A DNA stretch of 64,000 bases, taken from Epiperipatus broadwayi. Taxonomy: Eukaryota > Onychophora > Udeonychophora > Euonychophora > Peripatidae. Under the pieces are notes generated by a model. That model was not told the DNA's origin and did not search any database. It was given only the letters and a program-made list of their open reading frames with translations. Positions within the stretch are counted from its first letter, which is position 1, and the number at the start of each line of letters is the position of its first letter. The position numbers and the translations under genes were made by a program. Shown one piece after another: positions 47,408 through 58,479 of the stretch. Where the stretch lies: assembly GCA_028023455.1 (NCBI GenBank), contig JAQFVV010012441.1, positions 4,895,911-4,959,910 on the forward strand, given 5' to 3'.

Positions 47408-49585
47408 TGTAATGGGCACATATGACATTACATTGTTTTTTTATTATTAAACATGAAAAAAATAAAAGATCGCAAATAAACCTTTTTTTTTTAAGAATTA
47501 AAAAATTGAAATTAAATGTCTTAAACTCGTATATATATAAAATCGCACAGATGAAAAAAAATTATTAAAATAAAACTTTATTAAAAATAGAAAAAGTATT
47601 TTAAAAGCAAAAACTTATAAAAAGATTTAGAGATAAAAATATATCATTAAGTTTGAAAACACATTAATTAATGTTATTGAAAAATGGAAATGATTATTTT
47701 AATTAGTCAAAGTGAACTAGCCTTTGGGCATTTAAATATATAAGCAATGGTCAGATAAAAAAACAATAGAAACTAATAGCAAATGAGAGAATTCCATCAG
47801 GAAATCGGACCTCAATGGAAGGATCATCATCATCGATGATGTAATGTCTATTGGATCCTAAAGTTACATATAAAAGAAAAAGTTTGATAATAAAATTTTT
47901 AGTGAGTAAAAAAAATAGAAGGGATGTGACTATATGTGTTAGTGCAGAGTTGAAGGAGAAGGGATTGAAAAGATGCACTCTTCAATCCCTTCAGTCTCAT
48001 AAAAAAGGAAAGAGAAATTACATTGTTTTCCTAGATTGAGGACCATAGGACATTGAGGGAATTAATGCTGCTCCAAATGACAAGCAACTGCAAGAAATTA
48101 AAAACCACGGACTTGTTAAATCTGTAAGAACTTTATAAAATCTAATGAACAATATTAATTAGAAAACACTAAGAACTTTAAAATATAAACTTTCCCAGTA
48201 TTTAATTTATAGAAATAGAATCCTATCTGACCAAACTAAATTCTTTTTATTTGATGTATTTCTTTTTAAAATCATTTCCATTTATTTTTTATTTTTTGTT
48301 TTTTTAAGTTTTACTTATGATTTTTGTTTTTGGTAAATGAAATTATATAAATGTTAAACTTAAGTCGGGTGTAAATGGCTATATAGATTTGTAAAGTTTT
48401 ATTAGGGGAGGGGTATCTTAGGTTATTCATTTCGTAGTGGAATTAGGTCAATGGATTGGATATATTGGTGTAATTAGTAAATGTAGTACGAGATTCACTA
48501 TGGGCAGAATTGCTTTATACGCTGCACACTTCCTTTTTTTTGCCTATGGAATGTGATCATAAGTCGGCAAAATGACCACTGTCCCTTCCTATGGAGTTTT
48601 TTTATTGCTCTTATCATCAGATAGATGTAGTATTCCTATCTGGTGGGAGTCAATTTCTTCTCTTAACCTATTTGTGCTGTCATAGTCGTATTACATTGAA
48701 TACAGCGATATATCAGATGGATTGACATTGGTTTAGCTGCGAACTTTTAGCCTAAGGTTAAACAAGGATAGAATATTTTCTTTTCAAATGCAAATCTATG
48801 TAGTCTATTAATACTCAACACTCTAAATAAAAATGCATTAAATTTAAGTTGGGTATGGACGTTGCATGGATTCGTTATTGGTTAATTATGTTTTTGGTTT
48901 TCACATTTGATCAAAATATATAGACATTCGGTAACTAATGATACCTTATGGTGAGTATCTAAAATGTATTTATTCGGATGTCTTTTAAAGTTATTGGTGT
49001 CACTGCGGCATCTTATGATGAATGCTATTGGGTTTCTTATAAATTTCCCTCTGCAATTCCACCAATGATTTTATATTTTGATTGTTTATGTTTATTTTGA
49101 AATGTTTTTGTCCATGTAATCTATGTAACCGATCTATACTCAACATTATAAAACAAACTTTTATAAATCCATCTGTGCAAACTTATAATAGTATAAAAAT
49201 TAAAATGTAAATTAAAAAGTAAAATAAAAGTTAAAAATGTAGTTAAATGCTAAAGTAAACATATTAAAATGATAATGCTAAATTTTATATATATGTGCAT
49301 AAATAAATGTTTTGTATGTTAATTACTGCCAGTGGCTTATTTTATTCCTTTTTTAATATTAAAATATATCTTAGACAAGAATTTATTTTAAAATATAAAT
49401 CTCTGCTGTTCCACTGAGCTAGTGACAATGGGGTAATGACCGGCTATCAAAATTTATAAAATAAAATAAAAAAATATTTTTTGACTTATATTTCTGCCTA
49501 CTTTATAAATTTTCTAGGTTCAAATGCCTAGCGGCATTCTGTAGTGTAGATTACATTAAGTCTCCATAGTTCCAGATCGTTATAA
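47408..49585 (+). repeat. 3' LTR of second element
   Basis: The copy of 44504-46694; includes the 62-codon frame at 47851 (MDPKVTYKRKSLIIKFLV...), which is interrupted in the 5' LTR and has no recognised match. Confidence 0.9.
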
Positions 49586-49619
49586 TATATATAAGCTTGC
49601 ATTTACAAATATGTAAAAT

Positions 49620-50633
49620 TAAAAGCATGCTAATAAGCTCTAAACAAGCTCTTTTTAAAATTTTTTTAATGATAAATACTACTACAAGAGAAGGCATTCA
49701 AATCATTTTTATCTAGGATTGTCTCCTTTCCAAATTGGTTTTGAGTTATGTCTTTCTACAGTGAGGAGCTCGGATACCAGATTCAAAAAACCAACTCAAG
49801 CTAAGCATTTATCTAATAGTTAACTTTCAATAAGATGATCTGAAACTTCAACTGAAAAAATCATATTTTTTGAATCTGGTTCCCATCCCCAGACTAGTTT
49901 CTAGCGATAGCTCTTTTCAAAAAACATATAAATATAAATTTAAAATTGATTTTGAAAATGTGAAAATTCTTCATGAAGAGAGCAACCATAGTAAAAGAAA
50001 ATTTAAAGAGGCAATTTTTATAAACAGGAATAAAATGCATTTAATAAATCAACAAGCTGCTAACATTAAAATATGAGATTTGTGGGATTTGAATTGATGA
50101 CGTTTGCTTCCACTTTTTTTTTTTAATTTAATGGCAGTTGAGGCAGGTTTAAGAAATTAACTGAAAGTACTTCTGCAGATTTAAGGATTGTTTGTAATAA
50201 TTTGTAAACCGTTAAATTTATTATTTCAATTATAATTACAATATATATATATATGTCACACGACATAACTTTCTCTTATTATTTTGCCATTGGGGGATTT
50301 GACTAAATGAAATGGCTAAGCCTATTACTAAATAATGCATCTGAATTAAGTTTAGGCCCATATGATTTTTTCAGTTGAAGAGCTGACATTAAAGTCATAG
50401 ATGTCTAAAGATTTCAGATCTTCTTATTGAAAGTTAACTGTTAAATAAATACTGAGCTTGAGTTGTTTTTTGAACCTGATGACCTAGCTCTCACTGAAGA
50501 GATCCATAACTCAAAACTGGTCTGGGAATGGGGACAATCCTAGATAAAGACTATATGAATGCCTTCTCTTATAGTAGCACTTATCATTAAAAAAATTAAA
50601 ATAAAAGCTTGTTTAGAGTTTATTAGCATGCTC

Positions 50634-50634
<1 letters not shown>
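49620..50634. mobile_element. FB-2 foldback element
   Basis: The terminal inverted repeat is AGCATGCTAATAAGCTCTAA plus ACAAGCT on the left, with its near complement on the right ending TTATTAGCATGCT. Arms of about 290 bp mirror each other: GAAGGCATTCAAATCATTTT opposite the ATGAATGCCTTCTC block, AGGATTGTCTCCTTTCC opposite GGGGACAATCCTAG, and TAACTTTCAATAAGATGATC opposite ATCTTCTTATTGAAAGTTA. The ~400-bp middle (49860-50300) holds a second ATCCCCAGACTAGTTTCTAG block like that of FB-1, so it may contain a nested fragment. A 68-codon frame there is not recognised. Confidence 0.78.

Positions 50635-50636
<2 letters not shown>

Positions 50637-50711
<75 letters not shown>
50637..50711. repeat. (TA)n microsatellite
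   Basis: About 37 uninterrupted TA units directly abutting the FB-2 right end. Confidence 0.97.
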
Positions 50712-50712
<1 letters not shown>

Positions 50713-50919
50713 ACTATTTAATTTTAAAGTTACATCAAAATTTATAATTAATATCCATTAATAATTAGATTCTTTGTCTTATGTAATCTTTTTAATTAAA
50801 AGAAATGTTTAGATTTAAAAGTTTGTATGAAACAAAGAAATTAATTAGTAGTACATACTAATTTAAAATTTGGCTAAAAGTTTAAAATTAAGTAGAGGAT
50901 ATTGCTTAATTATTATTTT

Positions 50920-51090
50920 CTAGTTTACACTTTGGCATTTGATGATTGTACAGTAAATGTTCCTCAAATAATAAAAGATCCAAATGCTTCTACTAGAGTA
51001 TGCATTCCTTATATAAAAGAAATGACAGACAAGTTAGAAAAGATACTGATATGCTATGATATAAAAATAGCATTACTGTTTAAAGATTAA
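50920..51090 (+). pseudogene. Penelope-like RT thumb fragment
   Basis: The frame reads DDCTVNVPQIIKDPNASTR, then VCIPYIKEMTDKLEKILICY, then DIKIALLFKD. The IPYIK-x3-DKL-x-KIL-x3-DIK pattern matches the segment between the RT core and the endonuclease linker in Penelope-like elements, where it is usually IPYVKG-x-SEKI-x-RILKKH. Ends at TAA 51088-51090. Too short for certainty. Preceded by a pyrimidine-AG that imitates an acceptor site. Confidence 0.45.
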
Positions 51091-52787
51091 TAACATTTTG
51101 ACCAAATCTAAGAATGTAATTCTTCTGGAATCCTACAAAATCTATGAAATCCCATATGGAAAGTGTCCAATTATGTAGATAGGAATGACCCATCAGTATA
51201 ATTCCTAGAAGATATGAACATGTTAATATAGTGAAAAAATTGCTCTCCATATTTTGGATAGTGGCTAACACATAGATATCTGAAATACTAAAATCATATC
51301 TACATATAGTAACAGTAACCAAAGAGTATTTAGAGGCATATAAATATATTTAAAAAAGAGAAATTGTATTAACAAATGTGATGAAACAATAAAATTACCA
51401 ATTAGTTAGAAGAGTTTCTTCACACAAAATAATATTAAAAATTATTCCAAACCGAAGTCAAGCTATTCCACAATCATGTGATACAATAGCCACGTGATAT
51501 AATTATCTGTGCTACAATCACATGATCATTACTGTATTTTTCATCTAGTTGAGAACAGATGTTATCTTGTCAAAATAATCGCTATATGTAATTTTATTTT
51601 ATTAAACATAATTACTCTGAAAACATGATTTACAAAACACAATTTTATCTGTTGTAAGCTTTAGCTTTGTCAGTAAACCCAAATATCTAGATATCTAATT
51701 GTTTAGTATTTTAAAAAAATTCAATAAGCTAATCTCTATAGCAAGCCAACTTATTAGGGCATGATATTCAAATGTGAATGTCTTCTATAAGTTATTTTGT
51801 AAAAGCGTTCCTAAATTTTAATTACTTTAAAAGTTATTTTTAATATTTTATTGTAATATTTTGAACTTGTACGTAGTTGTGGATAACTTTCATTTGTCTA
51901 CTTTAATAATATTCTTAAACTAAATATTAATGGGTGAATGTTAAAAATATATTAAGAGTAAAAAAACTATTTTAATAAAGGTATTAGTATGTAAAAAAAA
52001 CATCAATGTTAGAGTTAAACTTTAATACTAAGTTTGAATCCTTAATGCTCATTATTAGTAATTAATCAATCAATAAAGAAACAAATTAAAATTAAATAAC
52101 TCATTATTAGTATTTAGATTATAAATTGCTTGCATTTAAAAGAGCATTTTCATTTAAGACATTTGCTAATAAAAGTATATTTTGTTAATGCTAGTTATAA
52201 TAAATATTAATTCAGCTAAATAAGTTTTAAGACAGTTAATTAAAAAGATAAAGTGTTAATTTATTATTAGTAAAAGCTATTAATTTTAAATAAAAGAAAG
52301 CATTAGCAAATGTATGGAAGTGTGCTTGGATAATATATTTCAATTTTAACATCTTGTTTGCAATATGAGAGTTATTCTTAAATATTTATTTTAAATAGTT
52401 TTAATGAGTATTCTGGGAACTTATACTTATTGAATAGAATATCATACTGTTATAAAGATTACATATAAATAGTTGAAAGTTGAGTTATTATAATTTATGT
52501 TTGTTTCAGCTAATGCATTTGAGTTTCACCAAAAAAATTATCAAGAATTGTATTACCTGTTAATAAATTTGGTATAACACTGGAAATTATTACATTAAGT
52601 AAAAATGTTTAGTTGAATAATAGATTCTGGATATAAGTACCAATTAAATTAAAACATTTTGCAAAAAAGGTTAATCATTTTGATACAAAACTATGTTTAT
52701 TATCAGTAATAAAATTGCAACTTTTATTCTACTGAAAAACATTCTGTGTTAAATAATCATTCATTGTGCTATAACTATTGACTAATT
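51091..52787. other. AT-rich spacer, nothing recognised
   Basis: No supported feature in about 1.7 kb. Confidence 0.5.
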
Positions 52788-52945
52788 AGAAAGAGATCCC
52801 ATATAAGATGTATGGATGCAATAAGAAAATAGGCTGGTGGGATGTAGAGAAGAGAAGCTAGAGATCAGAGAAGATGGAATAAACTTGGAGAGACCTTCAT
52901 CCTGCAATAGAGTGATAGTGGTTGAAAATGATGATGATAATGAGG
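52788..52945 (+). mobile_element. RTE-like LINE, very short 3' end
   Basis: Only the last ~150 nt of the family at 21350-24256: the ATGTATGGATGCAATAAGAA block, AGAGAAGCTAGAGATCAGAG, CTTGGAGAGACCTTCATCCT, and a GAT-rich tail (AATGATGATGATAATGAG). Confidence 0.85.
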
Positions 52946-53371
52946 TTTTAATAAAAGGAAAAATAATAATAAAAAGTTTTTCACCATCTCTATGCATTAT
53001 TATAACACTAATTAAGTTTGCATCATACTACAAAATTTTTGTTAGATACATATATTTAAGAAATTTATATTATGTTAAATCCTTTATCTTCTAAATAACT
53101 ATATCTAAGTCATTATTATCAATGACATTAATTTTTATATTTAAGTTGAAAGGAGAACATATTGTTCAAAGCTACTTAAAATAAATTTAACTATTATCTG
53201 TATCCGAATCCCAAACTATTAATTTGGACATAAGATAAAGTAATTATTGCCATAAAAATATATAAAATTAAAATGTGTTTATAATTCTTCAACTTATTTT
53301 TTTACACGTCTCCCAATTCTCTCTTTTTTTTTCCTAATGAGTTTTTTCAAACACTATATGTATATCTTAAA
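52946..53371. other. AT-rich spacer, nothing recognised
   Basis: No supported feature. Confidence 0.5.
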
Positions 53372-54008
53372 CAAAGGCAAAACTCTCCATACAGTAGTGC
53401 CACCCTGTGCCAAACAGAGTAATAAATGGATGCCAGAAGGCTTGTGCATAAAATCTCTATCTAGTACCTACTTATCCAATATCCCCAGACTAGTTTCTGG
53501 CTTGTGGCCATCATCAGTGAGGAACCTTGGATCTGAGAGCACTGCACCTAGATCTTAGGATCTAATGCAACCCTCCAGCAGCCACCTTTTAACTCTACTT
53601 TACTACAAAACTATGAGAATGAAATTGAAAACACAATAACCAAAATGTATGGGTGCTGAATTGAGATTAGACCCATATGACTGTATAATTGAGCTTAATT
53701 GAAAATTTCATTCTCATAGTTTTGTAGTAAAGTAGAGTTAAAAGGTGGCTGCTGGAGGGTTGCATTATATCCTAAGATCTAGGTGCAGTACTCTCAGAGC
53801 CATGGCTCCTCACTGATGATGGCCACAAGCCAGAAACTAGTCTGGGGATATTGGATAAGTAGGTACTAGATAGAGATTTTATGCACAAGCCTTCTGGCAT
53901 CCATTTATTACTCTGTTTGGCACAGGGTGGCACTACTGTATGGAGAGTTTTGTCTTTGTTTACAACAACTATGTGCTAGTATAGAGATGGTGATCATGTG
54001 ATATGTAT
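53372..54008. mobile_element. FB-1 foldback element, best-preserved copy
   Basis: A near-perfect ~585-bp palindrome with arms of about 260 bp. The left arm starts GGCAAAACTCTCCATACAGT, continues AGTGCCACCCTGTGCC, the AGTAATAAATGGATGCCAGA block, TATCCAATATCCCCAGACTA, GCACTGCACCTAGATCTTAG and GTAGTAAAGTAGAGTT (complement), to a ~70-nt centre around GGTGCTGAATTGAG. The right arm mirrors it and ends GGAGAGTTTTGTC, followed by the outer block GTGATCATGTGATAT. No protein. Arms agree at more than nine bases in ten by eye. Eight other copies in the window show single arms, collapsed arms or rearranged centres. Confidence 0.88.
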
Positions 54009-54617
54009 ATCTTCTTTTATAATTATAGTACCTTTCTTTTACAGTCTTCATCATGTTACTCTAAGGACATGTTTAATTTAAAATTGGGTAACTTTTATAA
54101 TTTATTTTAATAATCATTACATATAGAAAATTTTTTTTTCAAATTTAATTTTTACAAACCTTTACTTCCTTTCCTCTTTCTAAAAATATCACGTTTTTGA
54201 TTGTCAAAAAGTATTATGCAAAGCTTTTCTCTTAAATCAGAGTTTAATATCAAAAATAAAACCAGATTATATGATTATGACATCACATGAACAATTGGTT
54301 ATCATCTTATCTTTGTTCATATTTTGTAACCAAGATGCTAACAAAGGTAATGTGAATACTAATTGTCATTTAAGGTCTTAAGGATATAATACCATTTCTG
54401 TCCAAAGAATAAATGTGCCCAAGGTTATAAAAACCTAAAACTGAACTGATTTTAGATGTATCGAACTATGCAAGCAAATAAAGTTTGATTAAAAAAGTTA
54501 ATAAGTTTTTTGGTTGTTCTGGTAGCATGACATTATAAGAAAAAGATAAAAGAAAAGGTTGCTACAGGAAAAATGCATCATAAAAAATCCTAGAACCCTA
54601 TTTAAAAAAATCCAAAA
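54009..54617. other. AT-rich spacer, nothing recognised
   Basis: No supported feature. Confidence 0.5.
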
Positions 54618-54772
54618 AGAACCTCACTGATTTGAAAGCCACAAGCTACAACCTAATGTGGGCTATTTAAATCGGAAAGGACTGGATAGAGATTTATTAG
54701 GCACTAATATCTGACAATCTTTGATTACTATGTCTTACACTAGATTGAATACAAATGACAAAAAAAAAAGAT
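54618..54772. mobile_element. FB-1 repeat, highly diverged fragment
   Basis: AACCTCACTGATTTGAAAGC, CACAAGCTACAACCTAATGT, GATTTATTAGGCAC and TTTGATTACTATGTCTTACA follow the right-arm order of FB-1, but with many changes. Confidence 0.55.
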
Positions 54773-55027
54773 TATGCTAAAGTAATGCTGACTACTTAAT
54801 TGAAAGCAAATTTATATTCACTCAATTCTTTATTTAATTGTTTTTTATGCCTATCACAACTCATCAAAATTTAACTACATTATACCTTATATATATATTG
54901 ATAGCAATCAATAATTATCAACCAATTATCATCATGCTTAATATACACACATTTATATTGATAATTTAATGCTATAGTGAAATCCACGAAATTCTTTAAA
55001 TATATATATATATATATCATTGTCAAT

Positions 55028-55450
55028 TAAATTTAATATATCTACCTATCCATCTATTTATCTATTAGTTTATCTACCTATCTATATATCTACTTATCTA
55101 TTTATCTGTTTTTCATTGGCCATATATTTCTTTAATTTTCTATCTAGTCACTTATTTATTTATCTACTTATGTACTTATTTACTGCCTATTTAACTTTAT
55201 CTTTCTGTTTGTATATCAATTTTATTACCTATCGGACTTTATTTTCTCTCAATTTTTTTATCTATATATTTTTTCCTATATATATGATTTATATTGATTT
55301 TGCTATATATTTCTTTCTTTACACATATATATATAATCCTATTTTTATCTATTATTATATCTATCTTTTTAACTACATACCAATCTACCTATAAATTTGA
55401 GTGTCTGTTTATATATCTATCTATCTATTTACATATTTTCTATTGATTTT
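55028..55450. repeat. Degenerate (TATC)n-type satellite
   Basis: Dominated by TATC/TATT/TACC units with drift, giving long Tyr/Leu/Ile-rich plus-strand frames that are artefacts. A TA run at 55496-55522 follows. Confidence 0.8.
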
Positions 55451-55999
55451 TCTATATATTTTATTCTATACATATTTAATCCTATTTTTTCTATTAATAT
55501 ATATATATATATATATATATATTACAAGAGGTTAGAAACTATCTTGTGTGACAGTAGTGTAGCGAAAATTACGCTACAGAAATATAATTCATCATTAGTG
55601 AAAGATTAATAAAAATAATTAATATTAAATACTCATTAGGTTTGTAAACTATTAGTTAGTGAAGCTTTTATTGTACCCTTTCTTTTGGTGTTTTTTTTAC
55701 TGGTTCTATTTAGAAAATTTACTTACACATTTGATGACTTAATCCATAAACATTTATGGATCTCATATCTGAAAAACAAATACTATCTTAGTTATTTTCA
55801 AAATTTCTTACTAGTGTAGGCAAATAAAATATGATTATATGTCAAATTGGATTTATTTTTAGACGATTAAGTTTACTTGTATTCAAAAATATTTGCTTAC
55901 AAATAAAAAGTTGTGCAATGTGATGCAATGCAACATGGCTTCACCTTTTTTGGAGTCAGGAATCTTAGCCACTATATAAAGAGAAAATGGTTATGCATC

Positions 56000-56195
56000 T
56001 TCACTTTCCATTCTCCATCCCAAGTTTATTACATATTCTTCTCTATCCTACACCATCCCATTTTCATAACATTATCTTTGTCCATTCTATGGCCTTTATA
56101 TCTAAATCCCCTTTACCTTTTTCCAAAACCAGCATAAAAACAAAAACCCACTTTTTGTATAGTCACTTTGTTTATATTTATTCTCCCACAACTTC
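56000..56195 (-). pseudogene. LINE ORF2 C-terminal fragment (tentative), copy 2
   Basis: The same sequence as 28540-28752 (for example TCCATTCTATGGCCTTTATA and TCTAAATCCCCTTTACC), more diverged, with the frame broken. It lies directly left of the Penelope-like inverted dimer. Confidence 0.35.
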
Positions 56196-56799
56196 ATTAT
56201 TTGTACCTTCTTTTCTTGTAAACATTTACATTAAACATATACCATTTACAATTTCCTTAAACAGTTTATCAATACTATTTATTTATATCAAAACTAACAG
56301 TTTTAGCTGTCATGAAGTCATCATCAGAACTACAATATTCAAATATATAATTATATAATTAATACACATATTCATATACATAATTAAATACACAAAATAA
56401 AACAAAAATAAAATATACATTTTAACCTGACCATTATAAATAATCATTTTCCACTTTATTACTTTACTGTTAAATAATTCTATCCACATTTATTTTATAG
56501 CATTTATTTTATTTTTAAAATAACATTTATTATAATTATAAAACTAACATTTTTTCTACTATTTAATACATATTATTGTCATTTTACTTTTAATATAAAT
56601 CAACTTCTAACCTTTTCTTATTTTTATTAAATATTTTATAATTATCAATTAACTTTTTCCACATTACAAATTACTTTTTTACATTACAAAAATTACCTAC
56701 CTCTTTACAATCCTATTTCTAAAAGCCAATTGATTAAAATTTTCAAAATTTGTATACTTGTTTAACCCCCATTTATTATCTTTTTCTTCAACTTTATTC

Positions 56800-57130
56800 T
56801 TTTCATCTTTTTAATTAAAATTCAAACTATTATTAATAATAATTGCTTATAAATTTATTGTCTTTATCCAAAAATCTCTATTAAGATTTGGTTTTATATT
56901 CTTAATCAATATTGCTTCTTTAATTTTTCTATCCCTTCTATTATTTGTATAATTAATCATTTTTATACTATCTTTTTCAAATCTATGACCTGTTTCTAAT
57001 TAAGGCAGATAAATAGGTAATCTCATCATATTTATGTTGAATTCATCTTGTATAAATTGAGTTATTTGTTTCTTCTATATAATTAATTTTTATACTTTTA
57101 CTTTTACATGATTTGCATTCAATTTTATAT
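56800..57130 (-). pseudogene. Penelope GIY-YIG domain, left arm
   Basis: The minus strand begins near 57130 with a Tyr-Lys-Ile-Glu-Cys/Lys-Ser-Cys-type motif (YKIECKSCKSKSIKINYIEE). It then has the equivalent of TRxNSTxxR, a GHRFEKDSIKMINYTN-type block in another frame, and the RRDRKIKEAILIKNIKPNL run in a preserved order. The long frame at 57043-57477 merely spans both arms and is not a single protein. Confidence 0.7.
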
Positions 57131-57133
57131 AGC

Positions 57134-57780
57134 AAACAGGTAGAATTGATAATTAAAGAGTTTAGAGACAATGAATATCCAAAAAAAGTTATAGAAGAAA
57201 GTATACAGAAATCAGAAGAGAAATTTAATAAAAATAATGGGATAGTATGTAGAAAAAAGAAAATAAATATGAATAAATATATAGGTATTAAAACTAATAA
57301 TAATAGTATTGTAAACAGTATGAATAAAATAATTATTAGAATTAACAAAAAGTTTAATAATGTAATAAAATTTAAGATAATAAATAAATGAAGGAAGAAT
57401 ATACTTAATATATTAGATAATAAATATGTGAGAAACATAGAAAAATCCATAAATGAAGTATATAAAATTGATTGCAAATCATGTAAAAGTAAAAATATAA
57501 AAAAACTAATTATGTAAAAAACAACAACAAAGAATTCAATTTATACAAGATTAATTCAACATAAATATGATAAGAGTTCACCTATTTATTTGCATTCATT
57601 AGAAACAGGTCACAGGTTTGAGAAAAATAATATAAAAATGATTAATTATACAAATAATAGAAGGGATAGGAAAATTAAAAGGCAATATTGAATAAGAATA
57701 TAAAACCAAATCTTAATACAGATTTTGGGATAGAGACAATAATTCTATAAGCAATTATTATTAATAAATAGTTTGAATTT
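57134..57780 (+). pseudogene. Penelope RT end and GIY-YIG domain, right arm
   Basis: Starts inside the RT thumb: VELIIKEFRDNEYPKKVIEE (normally a RGYP-type helix), KYIGIKTNNNSIVN, RINKKFNNVIKFKIINK. After a stop comes KYVRNIEKSINEVYKIDC, then CKSC (the Zn-like Cys pair before the nuclease). After frame changes: NSIYTRLIQHKYDKSSPIYL, HSLETGHRFEKNNIKMINYT and NNRRDRKIK. The ETGH motif and following block are hallmark parts of the GIY-YIG endonuclease of Penelope-like elements. The GIY-YIG signature itself is degraded (KLIM region). Several stops make it a pseudogene. Confidence 0.8.
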
Positions 57781-58479
57781 GAAAAAGGTTAAAATAATAA
57801 AGTTGAAGAAAATGATGATAGAGGAAGCTGCTAAACAAGTGTACAAACATTGAAAATTTTGTCAATGGATTTTTGGAAATAGGATTGTAAAGAGGTAGGT
57901 AATTTTTGTAATGTAAAAAACTAATTTATAATGTGGAAAAAGTTAATTGATAATTATAAAATATTTAATAAAAATAAAAAAAAGATTAGAAGTTGATTTA
58001 TAATATAAGTAAAATGACAATAATATGTATTAAATAGTAGAATAAACCTTCTTAAGAGCTTATTTGCAAGCTCTATATATAACATAGAAAAATGTTAAAG
58101 TTTTACAATTATAATAAATAATATTTAAAATAAAATAAAATAAAGTGATATAAAATAAATGTGGATAGAATTATTTAAGAGTAAAGGAATAAAGTGGAAA
58201 ATGATTATTTATAATGGTCAGGTTAAAATGTATATTTTATTTTAGTTTTATTTTGTGTATTTAATTATGTATATGAATATGTGTATAAATGTATTCATTA
58301 TATATTTGAATATTATAGCTCTGATTACGACTGCAGGATAGTTGAAACTGTTAGTTTCGATATGAATAAATAGTATCGATAAAGTGTTTAAGAAAGTTGT
58401 AAATGGTATGATATGTTAAAGTAGAAATCAATATATAGGAAAAGGAAGAAGAATAAAATTACATTTACATTTAATTAAC

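Larger units (their letters stand above)
44504..49585 (+). mobile_element. LTR element with very long LTRs and a tiny interior
   Basis: Direct repeats of about 2.19 kb (44504-46694) and 2.18 kb (47408-49585) start TGTAATGGGCACATA and end GTTATAA or ATTATAA. They enclose only ~713 bp with no coding capacity. The start resembles that of the 10.7-kb element (TGTAATGTACC), and both LTRs carry a GAGCTAGT block followed by a GGCGCC or GCCGG motif near the end, so the families may be related. A PBS-like TGGTACTCAACATGG follows the 5' LTR, but no polypurine tract precedes the 3' LTR. This suggests an internal deletion or a minimal, fully trans-dependent element. TA tracts flank both ends. The LTRs differ by scattered substitutions. 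Confidence 0.85.
56232..58415. mobile_element. Penelope-like element, head-to-head inverted dimer
   Basis: Two copies of the 3' part of one GIY-YIG Penelope-like element in opposite orientation. The left arm (about 56232-57130) reads on the minus strand and the right arm (about 57121-58415) on the plus strand, with their 5' ends nearly touching near 57130. Arms match through ATGATTAATTATACAAATAA, TAGAAGGGATAG, AATCTTAATA, GGATTGTAAAGAGGTAGGTA and the 3' end near TAAATAGTATCGATAAA (right) or its complement (left). The right arm extends further 5' into the RT thumb. An insertion of about 45 nt at 58045-58090 distinguishes the arms. Penelope-like elements are known to insert as partial tandem or inverted copies, so the arrangement fits the family. 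Confidence 0.85.

Noticed and set aside
55020-55609. Long Tyr/Leu/Ile-rich plus-strand frames
   Set aside because: They come from a degenerate TATC satellite and TA runs; no conserved domain.
56295-56345. CTGATGA and GAAAC boxes in the Penelope 3' ends (also 58320-58370) suggesting a hammerhead ribozyme
   Set aside because: Helix II would be out of register by one base next to the core boxes, and helix I lacks complementarity in both arms; the sequence also reads as a conserved C-terminal peptide of the element.
57043-57477. Single 144-codon membrane-like protein on the minus strand
   Set aside because: It crosses the junction between the two arms of the Penelope dimer; only the arm-internal segments match the element.
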